Assembly (NCBI RefSeq): GCF_001514265.1 | Contig: NZ_KQ948998.1 | Location: 189,119 to 253,118, forward strand | DNA: 64,000 nucleotides | Direction: 5' to 3' | From: Streptomyces resistomycificus | GTDB lineage: Bacteria > Actinomycetota > Actinomycetes > Streptomycetales > Streptomycetaceae | Shown here: one piece after another, positions 16,030 to 23,673 of the stretch | How positions within the stretch are numbered: the stretch's first letter is position 1 | How the letters are laid out: each line of letters starts with the position of its first letter | Notes under the pieces: generated by a model | Told to the model about the DNA's origin: nothing | Seen by the model: only the letters and a program-made list of their open reading frames with translations | Databases searched by the model: none | Translations under genes and position numbers: made by a program

Positions 16030-19000
16030 GTGAGGCGAAGCAAGAACGGTCCCGAGCCGTCGGCCCGGGGCAACTTCACCCCGCCGCCGCGCGGAGCGGC
16101 GTCCGCCCCTGTGCCCGGTTCGGAGCCGACGGCCACCCCCGCTTCGAGCGGCGGCCGTTTCTCCCCGCGCAACTGGCGGGTACCGACCCGGCTGAACGCG
16201 ATCCTGCTCATACCCGTGCTGGTCGGCCTCGTCATGGGCGGCTTCCAGGTGAAGAGCTCGATCGACACCTGGCAGGAGGCCGAGGACGCGGAGAACACCG
16301 CGCGTCTGGTGCGGGCCGCGCTGGCCTACGGCAACGAACTGCTCGTCGAGCGCGACGTCACCGCCGCGCCCCTGCTCCAGGGCAAGGGCGAGAAGGACAA
16401 GACGGTCGTAGAGGCCCGCGCGAACACCGACAGGGCCGCCGACGCCTTCGACGAGGCCGTCCGGAGCATGCCGGACCGGCCCAACCTGAAGCGGCGCCTG
16501 GAACGCTTCCGCGAGGTGGAGCCGAACCTGGCGAAGCTCCGCAAGGCCGCCTACACCGACCAGCTCTCCGGCGTCGAGACCGAAGAGGGCTACGTCGACA
16601 CCGAGCACAGGCTGCTGGAGTTCGCCAACGAGCTCGGTCTGGGCACCGGCAACATCACCAGCTACGGCCGTACGGTCTACGCCATCTCGCTGACCAAGGG
16701 CGCGGTGTCCCTGGACCGCTCCATCGGCATGCACATGCTGATCAAGCCCGGCCCCGAGGCCGCCGACCTGGCCAAGCAGCGTGTCGCCCTCACCTCGTAC
16801 GCGTACCTGGAGGGCATCGCCATCCAGGAGTACGAGAGCGGCGGCACCGAGGCGGACGTCGCCAAGCTGGCGACGGCCCAGACGCAGATCAAGGCCGAGG
16901 GCGCGGCCATGGCCAAGGCGGCCAAGGCCAAGGACCCGGACTACGTCGAGCCGCCCGCCGACCCCACCTTGATGGTCACGAAGCTCGCCTCGCTGACCTC
17001 CACGGACACCAGTGAGCGCGCCGCGCTGGCCCAGGAGGGCATCACCGCGCAGAACTGGTGGGCGGTCACCACGCTCAAGTTCAACGCGTACAACAAGATC
17101 GAGACGGATCTGGCCGACACCGCGGTGGGCGAGGCCTCCGACATCGCCGACAGCGCCAAGCGCGACGCGCTCATCACCGGTGCCGCCGTCGTGATCGCCC
17201 TGCTCGCCGCGTTCATCCTGGCCGGCATGGTGGCCCGCCAGATGAGCCGCGCGATGCGCCAGCTGCGCAACGCCGCCTTCGGTATCGCCGAGCAGCGTCT
17301 GCCGATGCTGGTCGACCAGCTCTCCCGCACCGACCCCGGCCGCGTGGACACCCGTGTCCAGCCCATCCCGATCACCACCAGGGACGAGATCGGCGAGGTC
17401 GCCCGGGCCTTCGACCAGGTCCACCGCGAGGCTGTGCGACTCGCCGCCGAGCAGGCCCTGCTGCGGGGCAACATCAACGCGATCTTCACCAACCTGTCGC
17501 GCCGCAACCAGTCGCTGATCGAGGGCCAGCTGACCCTGATCACCGACCTGGAGAACAACGAGGCCGACCCGGACCAGCTGGAGAACCTCTTCAAGCTGGA
17601 CCACCTGGCCACCCGTATGCGCCGCAACGGCGAGAACCTCCTGGTCCTCGCCGGCGAGGAGCCCGGCCGCCGCTGGGACCAGCCGGTCCCGCTGGTCGAC
17701 GTGCTGCGCGCCGCCTCCTCCGAGGTGGAGCAGTACGAGCGCATCGAGCTGTCGGGCGTCCCGGAGGCCGAGATCCACGGCCGTGCCGTGACCGACCTCG
17801 TGCACCTGCTGGCCGAGCTCCTGGAGAACGCCACCACGTTCTCCTCCCCGCAGACCAAGGTCCGCGTGACCGCGACCCGTCTCCCCGACGGCCGCGTGAT
17901 GATCGAGATCCACGACAAGGGCATCGGCCTCACCGCCGAGGACTTCGCGGACATCAACCACAAGCTGGCGAACCCGCCGACCGTGGACGCCGCGATCTCG
18001 CAGCGCATGGGCCTGTTCGTGGTCGGCCGCCTGTCCGACCGGCACGGCATCCGCGTCCAGCTGCGTCCCTCCGGCGAGCAGGCCGGCACCACCTCGCTGG
18101 TCATGCTGCCCGACGCGATCACGCACGGCGGCAGTGGCGGCGAGCAGCAGCGCGACGAGTTCACGGTCTCGCAGATCATCCCGGAGCAGCAGAACTTCCA
18201 GGGCGAGAACTTCAACAACGGCCTGCCGATGCGCACGGCCGCGGAGCTCGGCTTCGACGACAGCCGCTACACCGAGGTCCCGGACGACATCCGCGAGCTG
18301 GACCCCGTGGGCCGTTCGCTGATGCGCGAGGAGCGCCGCGCGGCCCTGGAGTCGACCCACGGCCAGCTGCCCGGCGAGCAGTCCCCGGACTCCGCCGCGT
18401 ACGCCGAGGGCTTCAACGGGCAGGGCGGCTACCAGGACCCGCATCAGCCGTCGTACGACCCCCAGACGGCGTACGAGGACCCGCACCAGCCGTCCTACGA
18501 GGACCAGCAGCAGACGGCATACGAGGACCCGCAGCGGACCGCTTACGACGAGCCGCAGCAGCCGGCGTACGACGACTCGTACTACGCGCCGAACGGCGGG
18601 CTGCCGCAGAACGACACCTTCTCGTCCAACGGCGGTTACCCGGAGCCGACCTATCCGGAGCCGACGTATCCGGAGCCGGCCCGCGAGGAGCCCGCTCGGT
18701 CCCGTGCCGCCGCACCGGAGACGTTCTCGGCCTTCGAAGAGCAGTCCTATCAGGACGACTGGCCGCAGCAGGACGACTACCGCAACGGATACCAGGACCA
18801 GTACGCTCCGCAAGCGGAATCTGCGCAGGCCGCTGACGTGAGCGAGCAGGACCGCGTAGGCTTCGACCGTCCGGGACCGGCCGCCTCTGTCGGCCAGAAC
18901 CTGACCGACGCCGGGCTCCCGCGCCGCGGATCCACCGCGAGCGGCGCGAACGGCTCGGGCGGCGCACGGCACGCGACCCAGGAGCCGTCGGCCCCCGCGG

Positions 19001-19314
19001 CGGCCCCCGCGGAGCGCAACGGCGACTGGCGTTCGTCGAACGACGAGCGCTGGCAGCAGGCCTCGGCTCTTCGCAAGCCCAAGGCGGGCGGGGTCACCTC
19101 CTCCGGCCTGCCGCGGCGGGTACCCAAGGCCAACCTGGTCGAGGGAGCCGCCGAGACCACTCCCCAGGGAGGCCCACAGGTCTCCCGCGCTCCCGAGGAC
19201 GTCCGGGGCAGGCTGAGCAACCTGCGCCGTGGTGTCCAGCGGGGACGCAACGAAAGCAGCGAAACGAACGGCCAGGGCTTCGGTCCTGACAGCACCTACA
19301 ACCAGGAGCGTTAG
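16030..19314 (+). CDS. cvnA2: Conservon sensor histidine kinase CvnA, second copy
   Basis: A 1094-residue paralogue of cvnA1 with the same layout: membrane helix near residues 56-75 (LNAILLIPVLVGLVMGGFQV), extracytoplasmic helical sensor domain, second membrane helix near 381-400, HAMP, and HATPase_c with N-box LVHLLAELLENATTF near 590 and HDKGIGLTAEDFADI near 630. The sensor domains of the two copies differ strongly while the cytoplasmic kinase cores are close, so they likely sense different signals. The C-terminal tail contains repeated Tyr-Asp/Glu-Asp-Pro-Gln units (near 18430-18580). I chose GTG 16030 after GGAAGG; the frame is open for 23 further codons. Confidence 0.93.
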   Translation: MRRSKNGPEPSARGNFTPPPRGAASAPVPGSEPTATPASSGGRFSPRNWRVPTRLNAILLIPVLVGLVMGGFQVKSSIDTWQEAEDAENTARLVRAALAYGNELLVERDVTAAPLLQGKGEKDKTVVEARANTDRAADAFDEAVRSMPDRPNLKRRLERFREVEPNLAKLRKAAYTDQLSGVETEEGYVDTEHRLLEFANELGLGTGNITSYGRTVYAISLTKGAVSLDRSIGMHMLIKPGPEAADLAKQRVALTSYAYLEGIAIQEYESGGTEADVAKLATAQTQIKAEGAAMAKAAKAKDPDYVEPPADPTLMVTKLASLTSTDTSERAALAQEGITAQNWWAVTTLKFNAYNKIETDLADTAVGEASDIADSAKRDALITGAAVVIALLAAFILAGMVARQMSRAMRQLRNAAFGIAEQRLPMLVDQLSRTDPGRVDTRVQPIPITTRDEIGEVARAFDQVHREAVRLAAEQALLRGNINAIFTNLSRRNQSLIEGQLTLITDLENNEADPDQLENLFKLDHLATRMRRNGENLLVLAGEEPGRRWDQPVPLVDVLRAASSEVEQYERIELSGVPEAEIHGRAVTDLVHLLAELLENATTFSSPQTKVRVTATRLPDGRVMIEIHDKGIGLTAEDFADINHKLANPPTVDAAISQRMGLFVVGRLSDRHGIRVQLRPSGEQAGTTSLVMLPDAITHGGSGGEQQRDEFTVSQIIPEQQNFQGENFNNGLPMRTAAELGFDDSRYTEVPDDIRELDPVGRSLMREERRAALESTHGQLPGEQSPDSAAYAEGFNGQGGYQDPHQPSYDPQTAYEDPHQPSYEDQQQTAYEDPQRTAYDEPQQPAYDDSYYAPNGGLPQNDTFSSNGGYPEPTYPEPTYPEPAREEPARSRAAAPETFSAFEEQSYQDDWPQQDDYRNGYQDQYAPQAESAQAADVSEQDRVGFDRPGPAASVGQNLTDAGLPRRGSTASGANGSGGARHATQEPSAPAAAPAERNGDWRSSNDERWQQASALRKPKAGGVTSSGLPRRVPKANLVEGAAETTPQGGPQVSRAPEDVRGRLSNLRRGVQRGRNESSETNGQGFGPDSTYNQER

Positions 19315-19315
19315 T

Positions 19316-19738
19316 GTGAGCCCGATGAGCCAGGCGGCACAGAACCTGAACTGGTTGATCACCAACTTCGTGGACAACACCCCCGGGGTGTCCCACACGG
19401 TGGTGGTCTCCGCCGACGGACTCCTTCTGGCGATGTCCGAAGGCTTTCCGCGCGACCGTGCCGACCAGCTCGCGGCCGTCGCCTCCGGTCTGACGTCTCT
19501 GACGGCAGGCGCCTCCCGCATCTTCGAGGGCGGCAGCGTGAACCAGACGGTTGTGGAGATGGAGCGGGGATTCCTGTTCATCATGTCCGTGTCCGACGGT
19601 TCGTCGCTGGCGGTTCTCGCACATCCGGAGGCGGACATCGGTCTCATCGGGTATGAGATGGCGCTTCTGGTGGACCGTGCCGGAACGGTCCTGACGCCCG
19701 ATCTGCGTGCGGAGCTCCAGGGGAGCCTGCTCAACTGA
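19316..19738 (+). CDS. cvnB2: Conservon roadblock/LC7 protein CvnB, second copy
   Basis: A 140-residue roadblock protein that begins with GTG one base after the cvnA2 stop codon, with ribosome site AGGAG. The first 45 residues are the same as in cvnB1 and the DNA there is nearly identical. It differs at a few positions, for example ending GSLLN rather than GSLLH. It is the presumed partner of CvnD2. Confidence 0.94.
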   Translation: MSPMSQAAQNLNWLITNFVDNTPGVSHTVVVSADGLLLAMSEGFPRDRADQLAAVASGLTSLTAGASRIFEGGSVNQTVVEMERGFLFIMSVSDGSSLAVLAHPEADIGLIGYEMALLVDRAGTVLTPDLRAELQGSLLN

Positions 19739-19834
19739 CAGACAGACGGTGCGTTTTGGCGTCCCGGGGCCGTAAGGTTTCGGGACGCGGCTCCACATTG
19801 ATGGGTGCCCGGCACAGTCGGAGGAGGAGAGAAA

Positions 19835-20428
19835 GTGGCAACACCCCCAGGCGGTTCACCTTCGGGCAACTGGTCGTACGGCCCTGCCCAGGGCCAGGGC
19901 GACGGTTCCCAGAACCCGAACCGTTACAACTTCCCCTCCGCCCCCAGCCAGCAGCGGCGTCAGCCGTACGCGCCCCAGGGCCCCCAGGGTCCCGGGCCGT
20001 CGCCGTACGACCAGCCGCCCGCGCCGCGCATCCAGCCTGTGCAGCCGCAGCGACGCGCCCCTGAGCCCGCGCCCGCAGGCTCGTCGAACAACCCCCTGGT
20101 GCGCCCGTACGCCATGACGGGCGGTCGTACCAGGCCCCGCTACCAGCTCGCCATCGAGGCGCTGGTGCACACCACCGCTCAACCGCACCAGATGCAGGGT
20201 CAGCTGCCCGAGCATCAGCGGATCTGCAATCTCTGCCGGGAGATCAAGTCGGTGGCCGAGATCTCGGCCCTCCTGACGATCCCACTCGGCGTGGCCAGGA
20301 TCCTCGTCGCCGACTTGGCGGAGGCAGGCCTGGTCGCCATCCATCAGCCCGGCGGCGACGAGAACGCCGGCGGCCAGCCAGACGTGACACTGCTCGAAAG
20401 GGTGCTCAGTGGACTTCGCAAGCTCTAG
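19835..20428 (+). CDS. cvnC2: Conservon DUF742 protein CvnC, second copy
   Basis: A 197-residue protein starting with GTG 19835 behind the strong site GGAGGAG. It differs from cvnC1 by an extra N-terminal region of about 70 residues that is Pro/Gln/Ser-rich and probably disordered. The DUF742 core then follows (LVRPYAMTGGRTRPRYQLAI to the end). The 3' end overlaps cvnD2 by 20 bp, exactly as in the first conservon. Confidence 0.93.
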   Translation: MATPPGGSPSGNWSYGPAQGQGDGSQNPNRYNFPSAPSQQRRQPYAPQGPQGPGPSPYDQPPAPRIQPVQPQRRAPEPAPAGSSNNPLVRPYAMTGGRTRPRYQLAIEALVHTTAQPHQMQGQLPEHQRICNLCREIKSVAEISALLTIPLGVARILVADLAEAGLVAIHQPGGDENAGGQPDVTLLERVLSGLRKL

Positions 20429-20990
20429 CGGCGGTCCTTCCCGCTCCACCACCTCGGCGAAGATCGTGGTGGCGGGTGGCTTCGGCGTGGGTAAGACCAC
20501 GTTCGTCGGGGCCGTCTCGGAGATCAACCCGCTGCGCACCGAGGCCGTCATGACGTCCGCTTCGGCGGGCATCGACGACCTGACCCACACCGGGGACAAG
20601 ACGACCACCACGGTCGCCATGGACTTCGGCCGCATCACGCTGGACCAGGACCTGATCCTGTACCTGTTCGGCACCCCCGGCCAGGACCGCTTCTGGTTCA
20701 TGTGGGACGACCTGGTGCGCGGCGCGATCGGCGCCATCGTGCTGGTGGACACCCGCCGCCTCGCCGACTGCTTCCCCGCCGTCGACTACTTCGAGAACAG
20801 CGGCCTGCCCTTCGTCATCGCGCTCAACGGCTTCGACGGCAACCAGCCGTACAACCCGGACGAGGTGCGCGAGGCCCTGCAGATCGGCCCCGACACCCCG
20901 ATCATCACGACGGACGCCCGCCACCGCGCGGACGCGAAGTCGGCGCTGATCACGCTCGTCGAGCACGCCCTGATGGCGCGTCTGCGCTAG
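20409..20990 (+). CDS. cvnD2: Conservon small GTPase CvnD, second copy
   Basis: A 193-residue GTP-binding protein with P-loop GGFGVGKTTF, FGTPGQDRFWF and IALNGFDG. Almost all differences from CvnD1 lie in the first 20 and last 60 residues. Between 20610 and 20816 the DNA is identical to 15273-15479 of cvnD1, as far as I can compare by eye. It ends the second conservon; a strong terminator follows. Confidence 0.95.
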   Translation: MDFASSSGGPSRSTTSAKIVVAGGFGVGKTTFVGAVSEINPLRTEAVMTSASAGIDDLTHTGDKTTTTVAMDFGRITLDQDLILYLFGTPGQDRFWFMWDDLVRGAIGAIVLVDTRRLADCFPAVDYFENSGLPFVIALNGFDGNQPYNPDEVREALQIGPDTPIITTDARHRADAKSALITLVEHALMARLR

Positions 20991-21003
20991 CCACGGACAC
21001 CGG

Positions 21004-21041
21004 ACGGCCCCCGCACCTCCCTCGGGAGGTACGGGGGCCGT
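21004..21041. terminator. Terminator of second conservon
   Basis: A long GC-rich hairpin, arms ACGGCCCCCG...ACCTCC and GGAGGT...CGGGGGCCGT with a CTCG loop and one internal mismatch, between convergent genes; followed by TTTCG. It likely stops both directions. Confidence 0.85.
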
Positions 21042-21057
21042 TTCGCGTGTTCTCGGG

Positions 21058-21585
21058 TCACCAGAGCCCCGCGGGGTCGCGACCGGCCGCTCTGAGCAGG
21101 ATCTGCCGGATGGATCCCATCCCGTACCTCTCCTCGTCGCCGGAGATCTCGGCGACCTCCAGGAGGAGGGGCCGGGTGTCGACCTGCGCGCCACGGGCCT
21201 GCTCGCACAGCCGGTTCGACGCGACCATCTCGTCCCGGGTGTCGCGGCCGTGGTCCCTGGCGGACAGATACACGACGTGACGGCGGAAGCCGTCGGGGGT
21301 CCGCGCCGCGGGAAGTCCCGTGGCCCAGTGGAACGAGTGGCAGCGCTCCAGGAGCGCGCGCACCTCGCTCCGGGTCTGCTCGTCGCCGCGCTCGTAGAGG
21401 TCGAGCAGTCGGCTCAGGGCGGCTTCCGCCTCCTCGCGGACGTTCGCCTCGTCCAGCGGCCTGGGCCCTTCCCGCAGGCGTCTGTGCCAGTCGGGGTCGG
21501 TGAAGTCGATCGGCCGCCGCGCCAAGCGCTTCACCATCGCGTCGACCAGTTCGATCTCTTCCGCCAACTCGCCCGGTACGCCCAC
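21058..21585 (-). CDS. Hypothetical protein (175 aa)
   Basis: A soluble, helix-rich protein that I do not recognise. It begins MGVPGELAEEIELVDAMVKR if read from the GTG at 21585, which follows the good ribosome site GGGGGAG; a TTG ten codons upstream is also open. The middle contains ALLERCHSFHWATGLPAA and the C-terminus GSIRQILLRAAGRDPAGLW. There are no cysteine motifs, membrane segments or signal peptide. The gene is flanked by hairpins on both sides and is probably monocistronic. Confidence 0.75.
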   Translation of the reverse strand: MGVPGELAEEIELVDAMVKRLARRPIDFTDPDWHRRLREGPRPLDEANVREEAEAALSRLLDLYERGDEQTRSEVRALLERCHSFHWATGLPAARTPDGFRRHVVYLSARDHGRDTRDEMVASNRLCEQARGAQVDTRPLLLEVAEISGDEERYGMGSIRQILLRAAGRDPAGLW

Positions 21586-21622
21586 CGTCTCCCCCTGCCG
21601 GTCGTAGGGCCTCAACGTACGC

Positions 21623-21664
21623 GCGAAGGCCCCGGCCGCCCAAGTGGGCGGTCGGGGCCTTCGC
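21623..21664. terminator. Terminator after carboxylase epsilon gene
   Basis: Arms GCGAAGGCCCCG (21623-21634) and CGGGGCCTTCGC (21653-21664) form a perfect 12-bp outer stem with a further inner pairing. It closes the beta-epsilon carboxylase operon. Confidence 0.8.
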
Positions 21665-21680
21665 AGGTCCTGCGCTGGGC

Positions 21681-21869
21681 TCAGCGCCAGCTGTGCGGGG
21701 CGCGGAAGCCGGGCTCGCGCTCCAGGCGGCGCCAGCCGGCCTTCGGGCGGCCACGGTGGGTCGGGGCAGCCGGGGCGGCGGCCGCGCGGGCCAGGAGGAG
21801 GGCCGTGATGGCGGCGACTTCCTCGGGCTCGGCGTGGCCCTTCTCGACACGAATGTCAGGGGTGTTCAT
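21681..21869 (-). CDS. accE: Acyl-CoA carboxylase epsilon subunit
   Basis: A 62-residue protein typical of actinobacterial carboxylase epsilon subunits. The N-terminal VEKGHAEPEEVAAITALLLAR helix stabilises the alpha-beta holoenzyme; the tail ends PKAGWRRLEREPGFRAPHSWR. It sits 57 bp behind the beta subunit gene. These short subunits are needed for full activity of acetyl-/propionyl-CoA carboxylases in Streptomyces. Confidence 0.92.
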   Translation of the reverse strand: MNTPDIRVEKGHAEPEEVAAITALLLARAAAAPAAPTHRGRPKAGWRRLEREPGFRAPHSWR

Positions 21870-21926
21870 GGGTGTCAGTCTCCGTGAGAGAGGTTTCCGC
21901 GGGGGTACCGCGAAGGATCCGCCGGG

Positions 21927-23522
21927 TTACTGCGGGGGGTTGCCGTGCTTGCGGGACGGCAGGTCGGCGTGCTTGGTGTGCAGCATCGCCAGGGACTTGA
22001 TCAGGATCTCGCGGGTCTCGGCGGGGTCGATGACGTCGTCGACCAGGCCGCGTTCGGCCGCGTAGTACGGGTGCATGAGCTCGGACTTGTACTCCTTGAC
22101 CATGCGGGCCCGCATGGCCTCGGGGTCCTCGGCCTCGGCGATCTGGCGGCGGAAGATCACGTTGGCCGCGCCTTCCGCGCCCATGACGGCGATCTCGTTG
22201 GTGGGCCAGGCGTAGGTGAGGTCCGCACCGATGGACTGGCTGTCCATGACGATGTACGCACCTCCGTAGGCCTTGCGCAGGATCAGGGAGATCCTCGGCA
22301 CGGTCGCGTTGCAGTAGGCGTAGAGCAGCTTCGCTCCGTGCCGGATGATCCCGCCGTGCTCCTGGTCGACGCCCGGGAGGAACCCGGGGACGTCCAGGAA
22401 AGTGATGATCGGGATGTTAAAAGCGTCGCACATCTGGACAAAGCGTGCAGCTTTTTCGCTCGCCTCGATGTCCAGGACGCCGGCCAGCGAGGACGGCTGG
22501 TTGGCGACGATGCCGACGACCTGGCCGTCCAGCCGGGCCAGGGCGCAGATGATGTTGCGGGCCCAGCGCTCGTGGACCTCGAGGTAGTCGCCGTCGTCGA
22601 CGATCTCCTCGATGACCTTGGTCATGTCGTACGGCCGGTTGCCGTCGGCGGGGACCAGGTCGAGCAGGACGTCGCTGCGGCGGTCCGTCTCGTCGCTCGG
22701 CTCCACCCGGGGCGGGTTCTCGCGGTTGTTCTGCGGGAGCATCGACAGCAGGTAACGCACCTCGGCGAGGCACGTCTCCTCGTCGTCGTAGGCGAAGTGC
22801 GCCACGCCGGACGTCTCCGCGTGCACGTCCGCGCCGCCGAGGCCGTTCTGGGTGATCTCCTCGCCGGTGACCGCCTTGACGACGTCCGGGCCGGTGATGA
22901 ACATCTGCGAGGTCTCGCGGACCATGAAGACGAAGTCCGTCAGGGCGGGGCTGTAGGCCGCGCCGCCCGCGCACGGGCCGAGCATCACCGAGATCTGCGG
23001 GATGACGCCGGAGGCCCTGGTGTTGCGCTGGAAGATGCCGCCGTATCCGGCGAGCGCGCTGACGCCCTCCTGGATGCGGGCGCCGGCGCCGTCGTTCAGG
23101 GAGACCAGGGGCGCGCCGGCCGCGATGGCCATGTCCATGATCTTGTGGATCTTCGTGGCGTGGGCCTCGCCCAGCGCGCCGCCGAAGATGCGGAAGTCAT
23201 GGGCGTAGACGAAGACCGTGCGGCCCTCCACCGTGCCCCAGCCGGTGATCACACCGTCCGTGTACGGCTTCTTGGCCTCCAGGCCGAAGCCGGTGGCGCG
23301 GTGCCGTCGCAGCTGCTCGACCTCCCGGAAGGAGCCCGGGTCCAGGAGCAGTTCGATGCGCTCCCGGGCGGTCAGCTTGCCCTTGGCGTGCTGCGCCGCG
23401 GTCGCCTTCTCGCCCGGGCCGGCCAGCGCCTGCGTACGGATCTCGTGCAGCTCGGCGACCCGCCCACGCGCGTCCGTCGGCTCGCCCGTCGACTCACCCG
23501 GCGCCTCATCCAAAACGGTCAT
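21927..23522 (-). CDS. accB: Acyl-CoA carboxylase beta (carboxyltransferase) subunit
   Basis: A 531-residue carboxyltransferase that moves CO2 from biotin to acetyl- or propionyl-CoA, providing malonyl- or methylmalonyl-CoA for fatty acids and polyketides. Typical blocks are AKGKLTARERIELLLDPGSF near residue 50, SLNDGAGARIQEGVSALAGYG near 140, the oxyanion segment GPCAGGAAYSPALTDF near 185, and the second crotonase half with GGIIRHGAKLLYAYCNATVP. It is paired with the epsilon gene. The biotin-carrying alpha subunit is not in this window. The start is GTG/ATG MTVLDEAPGESTGEPTDARG. Confidence 0.96.
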   Translation of the reverse strand: MTVLDEAPGESTGEPTDARGRVAELHEIRTQALAGPGEKATAAQHAKGKLTARERIELLLDPGSFREVEQLRRHRATGFGLEAKKPYTDGVITGWGTVEGRTVFVYAHDFRIFGGALGEAHATKIHKIMDMAIAAGAPLVSLNDGAGARIQEGVSALAGYGGIFQRNTRASGVIPQISVMLGPCAGGAAYSPALTDFVFMVRETSQMFITGPDVVKAVTGEEITQNGLGGADVHAETSGVAHFAYDDEETCLAEVRYLLSMLPQNNRENPPRVEPSDETDRRSDVLLDLVPADGNRPYDMTKVIEEIVDDGDYLEVHERWARNIICALARLDGQVVGIVANQPSSLAGVLDIEASEKAARFVQMCDAFNIPIITFLDVPGFLPGVDQEHGGIIRHGAKLLYAYCNATVPRISLILRKAYGGAYIVMDSQSIGADLTYAWPTNEIAVMGAEGAANVIFRRQIAEAEDPEAMRARMVKEYKSELMHPYYAAERGLVDDVIDPAETREILIKSLAMLHTKHADLPSRKHGNPPQ

Positions 23523-23673
23523 GTAGCGACCTTACGAACACCACCGAGAAAAGCTCGCCGTCGACTCTTCACAGTCTCCGGACCGTTTTCCTGGTACCCC
23601 TGAACAGAACCTGGGCGGCATGCAGGCGTTCCGACTGCTCAGAGGGCGTCGCCGTTGTAGAGGTCGCACAAAC

